From NCBI GenBank assembly GCA_031216915.1, contig CM062290.1, forward strand, positions 384,010,718-384,074,717: 64,000 nucleotides of DNA. The letters run 5' to 3'. This document shows positions 32,416-43,895 of the stretch, piece after piece (position 1 is the stretch's first letter; the number at the start of each line of letters is the position of its first letter). The DNA is from Pictodentalium vernedei (Eukaryota > Mollusca > Scaphopoda > Dentaliida > Dentaliidae). Made by a program: the position numbers and the translations under genes. A model generated the notes under the pieces. That model was not told the DNA's origin and ran no database searches. It worked only from the letters and a program-made list of their open reading frames with translations.

Positions 32416-32643
32416 AGAATGATATTTGGCGCCAATTTCGGGACGACTGCGTCACTGCGCATGCGCAGTAGAGTCGTACTATGGAGGTCCTTTAGGACAT
32501 GATTTCTTTTTGTTTTGGATGCAAATTTTGGGGATTGGGGGGCAAAATTTGTGTTTGGCCCTGGTTTTTGTGGAGTTAGCACCAGCTAAGTCTGGGTCAT
32601 TGGTAAGTATAAAAAATATATAAATTACTATAAATTTTTTAAC
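32416..32643. repeat. DIRS-1 right inverted terminal repeat
   Basis: Begins agaatgatatttggcgcc and ends ctataaattttttaac; longer than the left repeat by the outer AT-rich part. Contains TGCGCATGCGCA at 32456-32467. Confidence 0.88.
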
Positions 32644-32937
32644 TTTCGAAAAGCTACTTTCAATTTCCATGACTTCTCCATCAGCAACATGGGAATTCTC
32701 GGAACTCATTGGTAAAACTCAATGTGTATCTGATAAATTATCGTTTCCAACAAGCATTCTGCGTTATAAATTTATATATCGTGAGCAACTTGTTTAATTT
32801 TCAAAATAGAACAGGACAACTATTTTGAAAAGTGTCAAATCGGGAGAAAATAGGATGTGACCATGAGAGCGAGAGGTGGTGCCTCAAACCGGGAGACTCA
32901 CTTTGAAACCAGGAGAGTTAACAGGTCTGATTCCGAT

Positions 32938-33193
32938 ATGTGATAGGGACATTACTTCTACAGGCAGTCCTTATAAGACTTCAATTCTTATTTCCCAACT
33001 AATACATTTTTTGATATATTCATTTTGAAACTGTTATGAAATAATATTACACCCAAGAGTTTCTCCTCATTGTGAAAGAGATCATGCCATTCTAATGGCT
33101 AACATCCCATGTTATAATTTCCAAATTGCCTGGCAGAAAAGTTGTTTGTTGCACAAAGCATGAAAATAGATTGGAAAACCCAGTTTAATTATA
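32938..33193. other. Intron 3 segment, no feature
   Basis: AT-rich spacer between the hAT-like element and a family E MITE fragment. Confidence 0.3.
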
Positions 33194-33370
33194 CAGTGGA
33201 GACCAGTGAGACCACTGAATTAGATATCTCTTAATTGAATAACCCTGTTAATTGATTATAAATTCCAAACACTAAATCATTTACCATACTGTTTGTTCAA
33301 ATTTTACCTTTTTAATGCATATAAATTATAGAGTAGACTTCTGTTAACTGAATAAAAAAGTTTGTAATAA
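33194..33370. mobile_element. Tc1/mariner-like MITE, family E, truncated copy
   Basis: Starts cagtggagaccagtgagacc after TA, with ttaattgaataaccctgtta and ccaaacactaaatcatttac as in the 12613 copy, then stops after gttaactgaataaaaaag. The right end is missing. Confidence 0.65.
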
Positions 33371-34389
33371 ATAGAAGAATTATTCTGATAACCACTGAGT
33401 GTTTACAGGGTATAAAATCTGTTAATTTTTACGAGAATCCAAATAGATTTGCATAAATACAATCAAGAGAATCCACAATCTGTTTTGTATTTTTTTCAAT
33501 GCTCATTGCCAACACAATACAATGTGCAGATTGGGGTTCTCCCTCCTCGGCTGGAAATTTTTTACAAAAATACACATGAAAATGGTGCATGTTAGAACGC
33601 TTTTAACTCTTTACCCATCTGCATGTGTAAGATGCAAATTCAGCAGCTGAAAAAATACTATATTTTTACACTGTAAACCAATGGCCCAGACTTAGCTGAT
33701 GCTAACTCTAAAATATTGAGGGCCAAACCAAACACAAATTTTGCCCCCCCCCCCCAATCCCTAAAATTTGCATGCAAAACCGAAAATTAGAAGTCCTATC
33801 TGGTCCTCCATACATTTACTCTCTGTGCATGCGCAGATGCCAGGAAGTGACCGGAATTGGCGCAAACATCATTCTTTGGTTGGCCCTCAGTCAGATAACA
33901 ACAAATTGAATTCTGTGCTTTTAAATCTCAGTTTATAATGATGCCAGACACAAATCAATGGTTAATTTGGTGGATCCAAGGACACAACTGGATGAAGGAA
34001 GGAAGAAACGATGGTTTGAAATGTTCAGGGCTGTAAAAATAATTTTTGTCCACACTTGGGCTCTATCGGGATACATTTGGGCACACTTTGGGAACTTGGG
34101 CTCTTGTCAAAATTTTTCGAAAAATCTTTTTGTGTAAATTATTTTTCGATTTATATTTTGAATGTTATTTGTTATGTATCTTTTTATAATATTAATGTGG
34201 AGTTGGTGGGAGTACGATCGACTTTATTTTGCTTCATTATGAAAGCATATTGCTCAATAAGCAAGGCGAGGAAGCCTTTCCTCTGATTTACATGTTGGTT
34301 GCCTTGCTTGTAGTTGATGTACTCCCACTGAATCTTGCTCAACATGTGTCGCATGGGATGACAAACGTTGGAGACGGGTGTCATGGTAC

Positions 34390-36640
34390 GTTGTTAGAAG
34401 TGAGAGGCCATTGCCGGTCCTCAAAAAGTGGCTCTGGTTTTTTAGTTTCTATTTACAGAGGAACAAGAATGTGGTGATGTTTATGTGAAACCGCCAGAGA
34501 GTGTGCTTCTATCGTCACATTTAGATAGTCAATCAGAGATAGCGGCTAAAGTGCTTGTGAATATTAGGGCAATAAACCATAGCGTGGTTTCAGCTCCCTG
34601 TCGCCAGCTAGCACAACCAGAGAAGTGGTTACACCGTCCGTGGGTACTGTGATGCCGGGTGTGTCCATTGCGGTCGAGGAGAGTAGAAAGGGTAGAGCGA
34701 GCACAATAAAATAATAACAGGCTCACCCTGCGACGACGGAGAGGAAGAATCTGGCAAGTTCAGCGGGAAGCTCGGCGAGGTCTGAAGGACCGCAAGCAAG
34801 AGAGCCCCCTCTCTTTCATAACAACTTCTGGGGCCAGATGTTGTGGGTCGGAACTTGCATCGGTCGGAGCATATGTCCACACCTCCCGTCTGGGACACTC
34901 CGTTCAGTTCGGAGCCGGGGTCGGCTATAGTTTGGCTTCTTCAGCGTCTACCAAGCACACACGACTGCCCCTTGGCTACGTGACTTCTGATATCCAGCCT
35001 GCATTGCCAAGAAAGTCCACTCTTCGTCAAAGAAGTCACACCATACAGTAGCCAAGGAGATGAGGCCTCATTCATCGGGATGTCCGCAGAACTCTGACAC
35101 ACTGTCCCACACCTCAGGCCTCCGTAACGGACTTGCTCCCGCAGATTGCGCAGCTCATCGCAGCATCACAGCAAGTGCAGAAGCAGCCGACAGCAGTCTC
35201 AGAACCTGAGCTGTCGGATGGTGCTGGGTCGGTCCAGTCATCTGCGTGTTCAGATGCCGATGACTGTGAGTATAATCTGATTCAGTCGGATGGTGAAAGG
35301 GATTTGGAGGAGAATTACCCTTCCCTTTCGGAACAACACAGGGTGGCGATGGATCTAACGCATCAATACTTCCCTGAGTTCGTTACTGAGAATCAGAATG
35401 CCGCACTGCTCGAAAGTAGCACTATTCAGTAGCTAAGAGACGAGGCCTCATATATCGGGACGTCCGGAGAAAAGAGCCGTCTCGGAATACTGTCCCGGGA
35501 GCAGCCGGTGGCCAGAACAGAAGACTGCTGCTTCTCAGGTCTCCGTAACCGATTTGCTGTCGCAGATTGCGCAGCTCATCGCAGCATCCCAGCAAGTGCA
35601 GAAGCAGCCGACGGCAGTCTCAGAATCTGAGCTGTCGGATGGTGCTGGGTCGGTCCAGTCACCTGCAAGTTCAGATGCCGCTGACCGTGATTTTCAACTG
35701 ATTCAGACAAATGATGAAAGGGATATGGAGGGGGGATTACCCTTCCCTTCCGGAACAACACATGGTTGCGATGGATTTAATCCAGCAACACTACCCTGAA
35801 TTTGTTCCAGTGAATCAGAATGCTACGACTACTAAACCGCTAGCGTTGTTGGACGCTGACTTCATCCGGAAAAAGAGGAGGTCATGTCTTTTCCAGTTAA
35901 GTCTAGACAGGTGTCGTAGGCCTTTTAGACGACACCATATTCAACTTTCCAGTGGGACGAAGTAAGGTGGTTTCTTGTCATCATCTTCCGTAATTTTATC
36001 GATTATAACGGTCGGGGAAGATGTATACAGAGTTCTTCTGTGTTTGAATGAGCAGGCTAAGGACCCTTACCATCTTCATTCACTATGCGCTCGGACACGA
36101 TTGAGACTGCAACTTCTTCATTTAGAGCAAATTTAGACTCACTGTTTTATGCAGATCACCTTTAAGAACTGTGACGCACCGTCTCTGTGGAAAGGAATTT
36201 GAGGACGTTCGTACCTCATTTAGAGTCCTTTCCAGGGCTATTATTTTTATCACGTATAACTCTGTCTTAACAGTTGCTAATTTGGAGTTAATCAGACGTG
36301 ACGGAGCCCTTGTGTCGTCATCTTTAATAGATGACAAGGTGAAAAACTCTATAGGGGTCGCTCCGGTATCCAGACACTAAGTTTTTGACGAAAAGCTTTC
36401 ATTGCTTTATGACCAAGCTACAAAGAAAGCATCAATACTCTGCTCCTTAAGTCGGTGTCTAATCGACCCGCATCAACAGAAAGAGTAAGGGAGGACATCC
36501 TAGACAGAAAGTCGTCTAAAAAGGACTCATCACGAGGGTATAGGTAACCCTCCTATAATTACTCTAGGGATCGTCATACAGCGACTCCGATAGGGGGTGT
36601 AGGTCTGATCGAGACTACCGGTCAGACGCCCCCTAAGCTG
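34390..36640 (+). pseudogene. DIRS-3 gag remnant with internal duplication
   Basis: Fragments in several frames match the DIRS-1 gag (for example QIAQLIAASQQ, ELSDGAGSV, SEQH). The piece around 35120-35430 is repeated at 35540-35850 (cagattgcgcagctcatcgc in both), a tandem duplication of about 420 bp. Many stops and frameshifts. Confidence 0.75.
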
Positions 36641-38340
36641 TTGGCTCGAGGCTCTTTGCAAAGTAGATGTAGTTTCTCCTTCCGTGGGCCTCGCAGGTAC
36701 TACAGGTGCGGATTAGGACCTCTATTGCTTAGCAGTTGACGGATGGTTATCAAGATTCTCATCAGACTGAATAATTATTACAGAAGACCAGTTGGCGAGA
36801 AGTGTGGTCTCGGACGGCCTACGACTATCTTTCCAAGAGAAACCACCACTAACTTAATGTCCGTGATGGACAATGCTTCCGTCAAATCCTTGCATAAGAG
36901 TCTCTCCAATCAGAGGTAAAGGTTCTCTTGACAATGATAGTAATAGAGGTCATCAAGAATCAAGATTCTCTAGGATTCTATAGTCACCTGTTACTCATAC
37001 CGAAGCCAGAGAGCTTGTTTTGACCGATAATAGACTGGAGCTGAATAACAAGTTTATCATAGCTCTAAAAGTTTATTTATGGTAATCATTTAGTCTGTAA
37101 AAGCGAGTATTCGAGTGATCGACTATGTGGCAAGCATAGATCTATATATCCATTCTTTCATGTCCTGGTATATCCGGCACTCAGAAAGTACCTACGGTTC
37201 GTCGTCCAAGGGATAGTATTTCAGTTCCATGTGATGTGCTTCGGTCTGAATCTAGCGCCCTGGCCTTTCACTTGAATAATGAACTCGGTAATGTCTCACA
37301 ACAATCGGGTTCATCTGCCGTTATCCAGAGCGAAATTAATCAGTTGTTATGCTTGCTTCTGTCTACTCTCAGACACATTAACAGCGAGAAATTTTATGCG
37401 ACTGATGGGGTTGTGCGGAGCGGCTACGCATCTTATTCCAATGGGTCGCTTACTCACACTTCCCCTCCAGTTATTCTTTACCCAGAACTGGAGTGTGAAG
37501 ATGCATTCGCGCAAGACCAGTATTGTTTTAACGGATCTAGTACATAAAAGGTCCATATTGGGGCAGATATTCAGTGGTTAACTCAAAGAGTTCCGCTGTA
37601 ACTGCCAGATCTGGCTTTCACGATTACGACGGATGTGAGTCAATAGGGGCACGACCCTGAGTCTGACAGACTCGAAATGCAGGGGTCTTGAGACCCTCGG
37701 TTCCTGGAGAAACACATAAACATCTAAGAATGATGTCAATATTGTTAGCGCTACATCAGTGGTTTCACATTATTTGCGGACATGCATGTTCAGATATTGT
37801 TGGACAACTCGATAGTGGTAGCGTACATCAGGAACCAGGGCGGCACCCATTCATTTCCATTATGATAACTAACGGAGAAGATTTTTCTATTTCGTCATGT
37901 ATCATCATGTTCATCTCTCTATCCGTCATATACCGGGTCATCTGAATGTACTAGCAGACTCGCTCCTAGTAAAGGTCACCTGTTTCATTTGCATTGAACG
38001 CGCAACAAGCCAGTATTTGGAAAGTTTTGCTATCAGTGGGATCGCCCCATGATACTTCAGTTTGCAACGCACCAGAACAATTAGTTACCATCATTTGTGT
38101 CGCCATGCCCAGACCATTAAGCGCAGTAGATGCTCTGCAGAATTCATGGGGATGAATGGTAGGATACGCGTATCCTCCAATTCATTTGATTCAGTAGATT
38201 ACGTTTAAGATTAAACAGTCTCGTTGTGAATCCTACTAGTAGCACCTCTGTTGTCACAGAAACCTTGGGTCAGTATTCTCTAGTGTCTGTTATGGGACGC
38301 TCTGCAGAAGCTTCCTCCATGAGAGGGCCTTCTTTCAGGG
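36640..38340 (+). pseudogene. DIRS-3 RT/RNase H remnant
   Basis: Nucleotide similarity to 28780-30560 of DIRS-1 throughout (for example tgtgcttcggtctgaatcta, cagttccgctg, gtcatataccgggtc), with stops and indels in all frames. The segment after gtcatataccgggtcatctg continues to about 38340 and then similarity is lost. Confidence 0.75.
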
Positions 38341-38868
38341 GAAGTTTTATTCTTCACGTCCTTCTACACCATCGCGGTTCCTGTATTATTTGATAATTGG
38401 CACATGAGCAATTAAATAATGCGGGTGAGGAGATTTCGATTTGACTTCGAATTCCCACCCACACACACACACTGCCTATGTGTTTAGAGGTAATTACCTG
38501 GCAAGACGTAGTTTTCTTCCCGCAAGCCTCATGTAATTTAATATATACATACTGTGCATTTGTTGGGTCATGTTCTATGGCGACCTCATGGGCGCATCCG
38601 CTTTTTAGTTGGATTAGTTTCCTGTGATTATTTGTTGATTTATTATATACGAACACTTATTTAAAAATCATCACAATTAAATTTCTACTCTTTGAGTACC
38701 TCGGAGGCTGCATAACCAGTTAACTGGTATTCAGATGTTTACATGCTAAATATAAATGCTCTCGCGCATTATATTAGGCTAACGCTTTATTGTATTTTGT
38801 GGACCTTGAAATTTTAATCTATTTCGGGGGCAGTCCGTGTCGGAGCCTGTTAGTCATACCTATTTTCT

Positions 38869-39480
38869 TTTTGTGTCTCCTCCCCACGAAGTGGGGAGCG
38901 ACATATAGGGATTACTTTTGTCGTCTTGCGTCGTCCGCGTCACACTTTCTCTTATCCGCCACTCCTCTTTAACCTATGAATGGATTTTGATGAAACTTTC
39001 AGTGGTTCTTTATTACATAATGGCATTGTGCACCTCCTATTTTATTTTTTCATCTGCTGTATTTTTTCCAAAGTTATGCCCCTTTTCCACTTAGAATTCT
39101 GTCTGAAATATTAAAATATAGTGCAGGCGACACACGTCTTCCATGGAAGACTCACATCTAAGTCTAGATCTGGGTTTCTGTTATGTCAGTACTCAATTCA
39201 CATATTCTCAAGAGTTTACGATCGTAGATATCGGATAGTACACGTTGGAGAGTGTTGTTACTGGAATTTATTGTACAGAGGCCGCCTGTGGATTACCTAG
39301 GAAGTGTGTTTTCTCTTCAGGGACCATTCAGTGTGGCTCGATTGGACATGTGTATGTTATATTTTATATCACCGGTTTTCGACGTATCTGTGTACGCCGT
39401 CTGCGCTGTATGTTATATAGCGGGCAGTATTAATTACCAGGATCGTCGCTATAGCCTTAACTTCTGAAGTGGCATTAAGC
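38869..39480. repeat. Inserted repeat DNA in DIRS-3 (cgaagtggggagcgacatat family)
   Basis: tcctccccacgaagtggggagc forms a short hairpin; then gcgtcacactttctcttatc and a aacctatgaatggattttgatg block follow. Resembles the start of the next array (39490-39540), so both belong to one class of dispersed tandem unit. No gene. Confidence 0.45.
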
Positions 39481-39519
39481 ACCATTTATTAGTCCCCTAC
39501 TGGCATCGCGGGAGGGGAC

Positions 39520-40110
39520 TATAGGTTTGCACTCTGTCCATCCGTCATTCTGTCAGTCTGTCAGTCACACTTTAGTTTTCCAGAGTTTTTTTTGGAAACG
39601 CTTCAACGGAATGATTTCATTTTTGGTAAACTACTATAGAACGATGACTTACAGATCAAGTTTGAGTTTCATGCTGATTACATTATTCTTGTGTGAGTTA
39701 CGGCCCTTGGAAATATGGAAACGCACCAAAATATCAGTTTTCCAGAATTGTTTTGGAAACGCTTCAACGGAATGATTTCATTTTTGGTAAACTACTATAG
39801 AACGATGACTTACAGATCAGGTTTGAGTTTCATGCTGATTACGTTATTCTTGTGTGAGTTATGGCCCTTGGAAATATGGAAAGCACCAAAATATCAGTTT
39901 TCCGGACTTTTTTTGGAAATGCTTCAACCAAATGATTTCATTCTTGGTAACCTACTACAGAATGATGACTTACAGATCAAGTTTGAGTTTCATGCTGATC
40001 GCATTGTTCTTGTGTGAGTTATGGCCCTTGGAAATATGGAAAAGGGCCAAAATATCAGTTTTCCAGACTTTTTTTGGAAACGCTTCAACAGAATTCATGC
40101 TGATCACATC
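39520..40110 (+). repeat. Tandem repeat, about 161-bp unit
   Basis: Four units with the word cagttttccagactttttttg (39574, 39737, 39897, 40058), then gaaacgcttcaacggaatga, ttggtaaactactatagaac, gatgacttacagatcaag and gagttatggcccttgg. The open frames across it are accidental. Lies within decayed DIRS-3. Confidence 0.85.
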
Positions 40111-41195
40111 TAGGTTATAACATTTGTATAATTATTAATGCTCATTAGTCTGGCAGGGGACATTGTATTGCTTCAGCAATACGTGTGCTCTTGTTAATCA
40201 TGAATTAATACCTGAGTGCCTGTTCGACGATTATTTATATTGTTTTTTGGTACCACTCTTATTGATTCCAGAGCTCTCCCCTCTTTCTTTTGAAGATTCC
40301 TTCAAAAGAAAGGGGGGGGTTGATTTTTACCTCTTCTCTGGCTTAATGGGTATGTAACTATGAAGGAAGCTGTTTTATCCGTTATTATATCCTGCGTACA
40401 GCTGATGTGTTATTATATGGCATGTGTTTGTGGGGGATTTTCTCTCATTCCCAGATACGCCATCCTAATTTTCGGGGGCTTAGTCTGGACTAGCCTTAAA
40501 AATTAGGAACTTGTTACATCCTAATTAGCATTGTCTTCATGTTTAGAATAAGGAATTACTTAAATTGGGCTCCTTATTTAGGATATGTCTCCTCTATTAC
40601 TGTATAGAGAGACATACATGTATTTCCTAATTCTTCTAATTTCCTTTCATCATGGATTGCAGGATTGGAACTATTTCGGAAGTCCTAGGCCCTCCATCTT
40701 TTTACAATTCAGCTAAGTCTGGGCCATTGGTTTACAGTGTAAAAATATTATAAATTTACAGTAATTTGCATATTTTTATACTTACCATTGGCCCAGACGG
40801 GGATGGCCCTCCCATGAGTGGGCACTCATACCTCCCTGCTGAAGTATTATGTAATACTCTCTTTTACAAAGAATGATGTTGGCACCGATTCCGGTCACTT
40901 CATGGCGTCAGCACATGCGCAGAGAGTAAATGTATGGAGGACCAGATAGGACTTCTAATTTTCGGTTTTGCATGCAAATTTTGGGAATTGTGGGGGCAAA
41001 ATTTGTGCTTGGCCCACAATATTTTACAGTTAGCACCATCTAAGTCTGGGTCATTGGTAAGTATAAAAATATACAAATTACTGTAAATTTATAATTTTTC
41101 AAAAAATTTCAACAAAACCATATCATTTGACCCCTCTTTGGCATGATATGGTTTTGTTGAGATTTGTTGAAATATTTAAAAAAAATGATATTTAA

Positions 41196-41437
41196 CTGGT
41201 AGAGTGCTAGAAGCCACTATCAGGGCTTTAATATGATGAGCAGGTACCCCAGCCTGAAGGTGTCATATTCTGTGGATGTGCTTCACATTATCTTAGAAGC
41301 GAAAGTACTTAGTTCATGTGTCTTTGCCTTGTTACAATTTATGGGAGAGTGCCTCTTGGCACTCTCCCATAAATTGTAACAAGGCAAAGACACATGAACA
41401 AATTTTGATAACCAAAAATAACTTAGCACTCTACCAG
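41196..41437. mobile_element. TTAA MITE, family B, copy 2
   Basis: TTAA at 41192-41195 and 41438-41441; ends ctggtagagtgctagaagcc and inverted tagcactctaccag; central hairpin atgggagagtgcctcttggc with inverse arm. Nested in the family A2 MITE. Confidence 0.85.
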
Positions 41438-41483
41438 TTAAAATAATAAATTTTGATATCGTCTGCGTTGGGTAAAGGATTAA

Positions 41484-42179
41484 GAGTCACCATTGGATTA
41501 ATTTACATACAGTTGATTCATTGCATACACAGTCCACACTAGAAGTCCAGTTCCCTCAAAATGTTCGTATTTTTTAAAACCGTGTTCAATAACATGTATT
41601 TGCATGTTCAACCCCGACAACACCAACAAGCCCATAGTGTTCTGTTGGTTTAAATTGGTTGGTTTAAATTTGGATCTTTTCTCTTGCTACCACCCAATCT
41701 ACCTTCACAGACCTTGGAACTTTTGTTTTTCAAACTGTACAAGTGGTTTGTCTTAACAGTCATTATTAACAACAGTGATTAAATACTGGTCACATCGAAT
41801 TTGAAAATAATTGAGGTCAGAAGACATGTGTTTTATTGTAAGCATGCATGTGTTTTATTGTAAGCATGCATGGTTTGTAACATTGGACATTGGACACTTT
41901 GACCAAGGCTTCATTTGCTGGAGTTACAACTGGGAAGTTTTGCTTTGGAAACCCCACGGGATTCACTGTATTTTATCAGTTATTTCAAAGAGATTGGCTC
42001 TTTGTATCAGAACACAGATGTTATGATAGTACCTTATCCCCAAAATAGTGTTCATAAAACAGCGAACTTAACAAAATACGAGTGTGAATCCATTTGGATT
42101 CGCCTAATTTTTTCATGCAAATATTTATGCAAATCGATTTGTGGATTCATATCGAATTTTCCGGCACGGTTTATAGATC
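41484..42179. other. Intron 3 segment, no clear feature
   Basis: AT-rich; a short duplication gcatgtgttttattgtaa occurs twice near 41826 and 41850. No gene. Confidence 0.3.
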
Positions 42180-42629
42180 TGTTTGACTTCAGTACATCCA
42201 ATAAGGGCATTTAATCAACCACATTTTGTTTGACAGAGCTCCATGGGCTCTGTCCTACAAAATATAATAGAATAAATATTGAGATTATCACCAGAAAACT
42301 GGAAAATGACCAAATTGCTGTCAACTAAATACCTCTGTTAACCCTTTACTTAACAAATCAGCCATATCCATCTGTGTAATATACAAATTGAGCAGCTAAA
42401 AAACTAATATTTCTCAAAAAATTTCAACAAAACCATATCATGTGACCTCCTCATTGGAACAAGCTTGTCGAGCTCCTTCCAGTGAGAGGTCACATGATAT
42501 GGTTTTGTTGAAATTTTGAGAAAAAATACTATTTAAAATAATAAATTTGAATATCGTCTGTGTTGCGTTAAGGGTTAACTTAATATTTTTCACTGAAAGA
42601 GTGGCTATTCAATTTACAGAGTTCCACTG
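42180..42629. mobile_element. Tc1/mariner-like MITE, family E, copy 3
   Basis: Contains gacttcagtacatccaataa, hairpin gacagagctccatgggctctgtc, and right end ttacagagttccactg followed by TA. A TTAA MITE is nested at 42342-42574. The left end is not clear. The right end lies 25 bases from the exon 4 acceptor. Confidence 0.65.
42342..42574. mobile_element. TTAA MITE, family A2, copy 3
   Basis: TTAA at 42338-42341 and 42575-42578; ends ccctttacttaacaaatc and gtgttgcgttaaggg; central hairpin with catatcatgtgacc arms and gcttgtcgagctcc tip. Confidence 0.85.
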
Positions 42630-42654
42630 TATTTTCTGTTATGTTTTTTCATAG

Positions 42655-42743
42655 ATGTGAGAACACAAGCTATGTATCAGATGATGGACACTGGTTTCAT
42701 AGGACTGATCTTTTCAGTTTTCAATGAGGACAAGACAACAAAG
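42655..42743 (+). CDS. BRCC3: BRCC36 deubiquitinase, exon 4 (residues 105-134)
   Basis: Acceptor ttttttcatag, donor GTTAGA, phase 1 in and phase 0 out. The first two bases complete Asp105, then VRTQAMYQMMDTGFIGLIF and SVFNEDKTTK follow, closely matching the BRCC36 segment after the JAMM motif (the helix and strand that close the MPN fold). The exon lies 24.9 kb downstream of exon 3. A Tc1-like MITE end (CCACTG, up to 42629) sits only 25 bases upstream of the acceptor, so the pyrimidine tract is squeezed between transposon and exon. Confidence 0.94.
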
Positions 42744-43300
42744 GTTAGATTACTTTAATATTATGATAAACTAGGGACCAACTGTGAGTGCGACTAGGGC
42801 AATTATGTCGCCCTTCTAAGCCCAAAGTCACCTAGAAAAATAGTGGGGGCGATTACAAGTCGCCCTCTAAAAATTGGCCAAAATGAGGAAAGACTGAACT
42901 GAGTGATCCAAGTTTTACATAAAAATGATTATTTTCAAGGATCGATTGTGCTCAATTGAGTGTGATAAATGGGCATTTTCATTTGTCAAATATGCTACCA
43001 CTCCCAGAGGTTTCTGCTGGTATTTGATGGTTGACTGAACGCTGTCACCATCAACAGTTGAGTAGTGGACCAGCATTCAGCACCATCAAAGTCCCCTTCA
43101 TCTGAGGTGTGAGGAAATCCATCACTGGCAGTTAGTTAAGGTGTCCAAACTCTGAAGTCAGAGGTGTGAATCGCATGGCGTAATGAATGTGTGAAGTTTT
43201 ACAGCTGTGGCATTTATAAATATAGAGCTAGAAGAATCACAAGGTAGTCGCCAAGAATAACCACTTCCCGATCCTCACTCACCTCTCCCATCAGTATTTG
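42744..43300. other. Intron 4 segment, no clear feature
   Basis: AT-rich, no recognised repeat or coding region. Confidence 0.3.
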
Positions 43301-43599
43301 AAAGCCAGGACCTGGATAATCTGCTTGTTGTATACGCACAGGACAGAATTGCAAGGGAACAGGAAGACCAGAAACATCATGATAGAATAGCACAGCACAA
43401 TGAAAAAATGAGACAGCAGTTTGAAAATTTAACCCAGCAAATCAAATTGGCAACACAACTGGTAGAGGCACGATTACGACAACAGCCACAGCCACCACTC
43501 GAAACAAGTCCAGATGTGCCCAGGACTAGACCATACCAGCCAGGTCAGTCATCAAGCAGTCTACCAACAATGCTGATTGTCACAGTTTCTCAACCTTGA
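43301..43599 (+). pseudogene. Glutamine-rich coiled-coil ORF fragment, probably transposon
   Basis: In the frame ending at 43599 the stretch from about 43340 reads RIAREQEDQKHHDRIAQHNE and on through MRQQFENLTQQIKLATQLVE, a heptad-rich helix, then a Pro/Ser-rich tail before the stop. It has codon-like composition but lacks a start and partner exons, and I see no BRCC36 similarity. It looks like the C-terminal part of a DNA-binding or gag-like transposon protein. I do not recognise the family. Confidence 0.4.
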
Positions 43600-43895
43600 C
43601 CACCCTCTCCTAAAAAGAAGCAGAGAAGACACAAATGCTGCTGAGTACACGGACACTCTCCTCCTTTACCAAACCTAGACAAGACAAAATCACCTAGAGT
43701 TAAAGAGGGTTGAAAGGGATTTGCCCCAAAGCGTCCCTGCATGCCTTCAGCAAGTGAAACTATTTTATCACCATACCAAGGTAGTGCTTTTAATCAATAT
43801 ATCAATTATTTTTTAAAAACTGTTTTTCTATGTGTTGTAGTGATATGGCGGTTATAGGAGTAATTAGCACTACAGCAATCTCCTTTAGATTAATT

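Larger units (their letters stand above)
25600..32643 (+). mobile_element. DIRS-1: DIRS-type tyrosine-recombinase retrotransposon
   Basis: A 7.04-kb element with inverted terminal repeats (left 25600-25801, right 32416-32643), an internal complementary region (32254-32341), a gag-like frame, RT/RNase H and a C-terminal tyrosine recombinase. DIRS elements replicate through a circular intermediate and insert with their recombinase, without an integrase and without target duplication; none is seen here. The gag/RT boundary has lost about 88 bp compared with DIRS-2. The remaining frames are open. Inserted in the hAT-like element at 24348-32929. Confidence 0.93.
24348..32929. mobile_element. hAT-like element interrupted by DIRS-1
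   Basis: Left end cagacctgttaacctct, right end agagttaacaggtctg. Flanks attctgat / attccgat (24340-24347, 32930-32937) are an 8-bp duplication with one mismatch. Subterminal left has cagtgagattt repeats and right gggagactcac. Without the 7044-bp DIRS-1 the element is about 1.5 kb. It includes a small motif cluster (gggccgaaacgtcccag at 24618; gggacaaaatgtccag at 25529). No transposase seen. Confidence 0.7.
33662..41095 (+). mobile_element. DIRS-3: decayed DIRS-type element
   Basis: Left end atttttacactgtaaaccaa, right end ctgtaaatttataat; internal complementary region 40711-40798 (gtctgggccattggtttaca...cttaccattggcccagac). The interior matches DIRS-1/2 gag and RT at reduced identity and is full of stops and indels. 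Between about 38370 and 40660 the tyrosine recombinase is replaced by unrelated sequence, including a tandem array (39520-40110). The ends differ from DIRS-1/2 (ggcccagac in place of gacccagac), so this is a sister subfamily. It cannot move by itself. Confidence 0.85.
33607..41479. mobile_element. TTAA MITE, family A2, split by DIRS-3 and a family B MITE
   Basis: TTAA at 33603-33606 and at 41480-41483. Left piece ctctttacccatctgcatgt to aaaaaatactat (33661); right piece ttttcaaaaaatttcaac (41096) onward, then gtctgcgttgggtaaagg. Rejoined across DIRS-3, the site reads ctattttt|caaaa as in the intact copy at 46129. A family B MITE is nested at 41196-41437. Confidence 0.8.

Noticed and set aside
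39527-40120. Overlapping open frames of 80-100 codons
   Set aside because: They are read-through of a 161-bp tandem repeat; the same peptide repeats in shifted frames.
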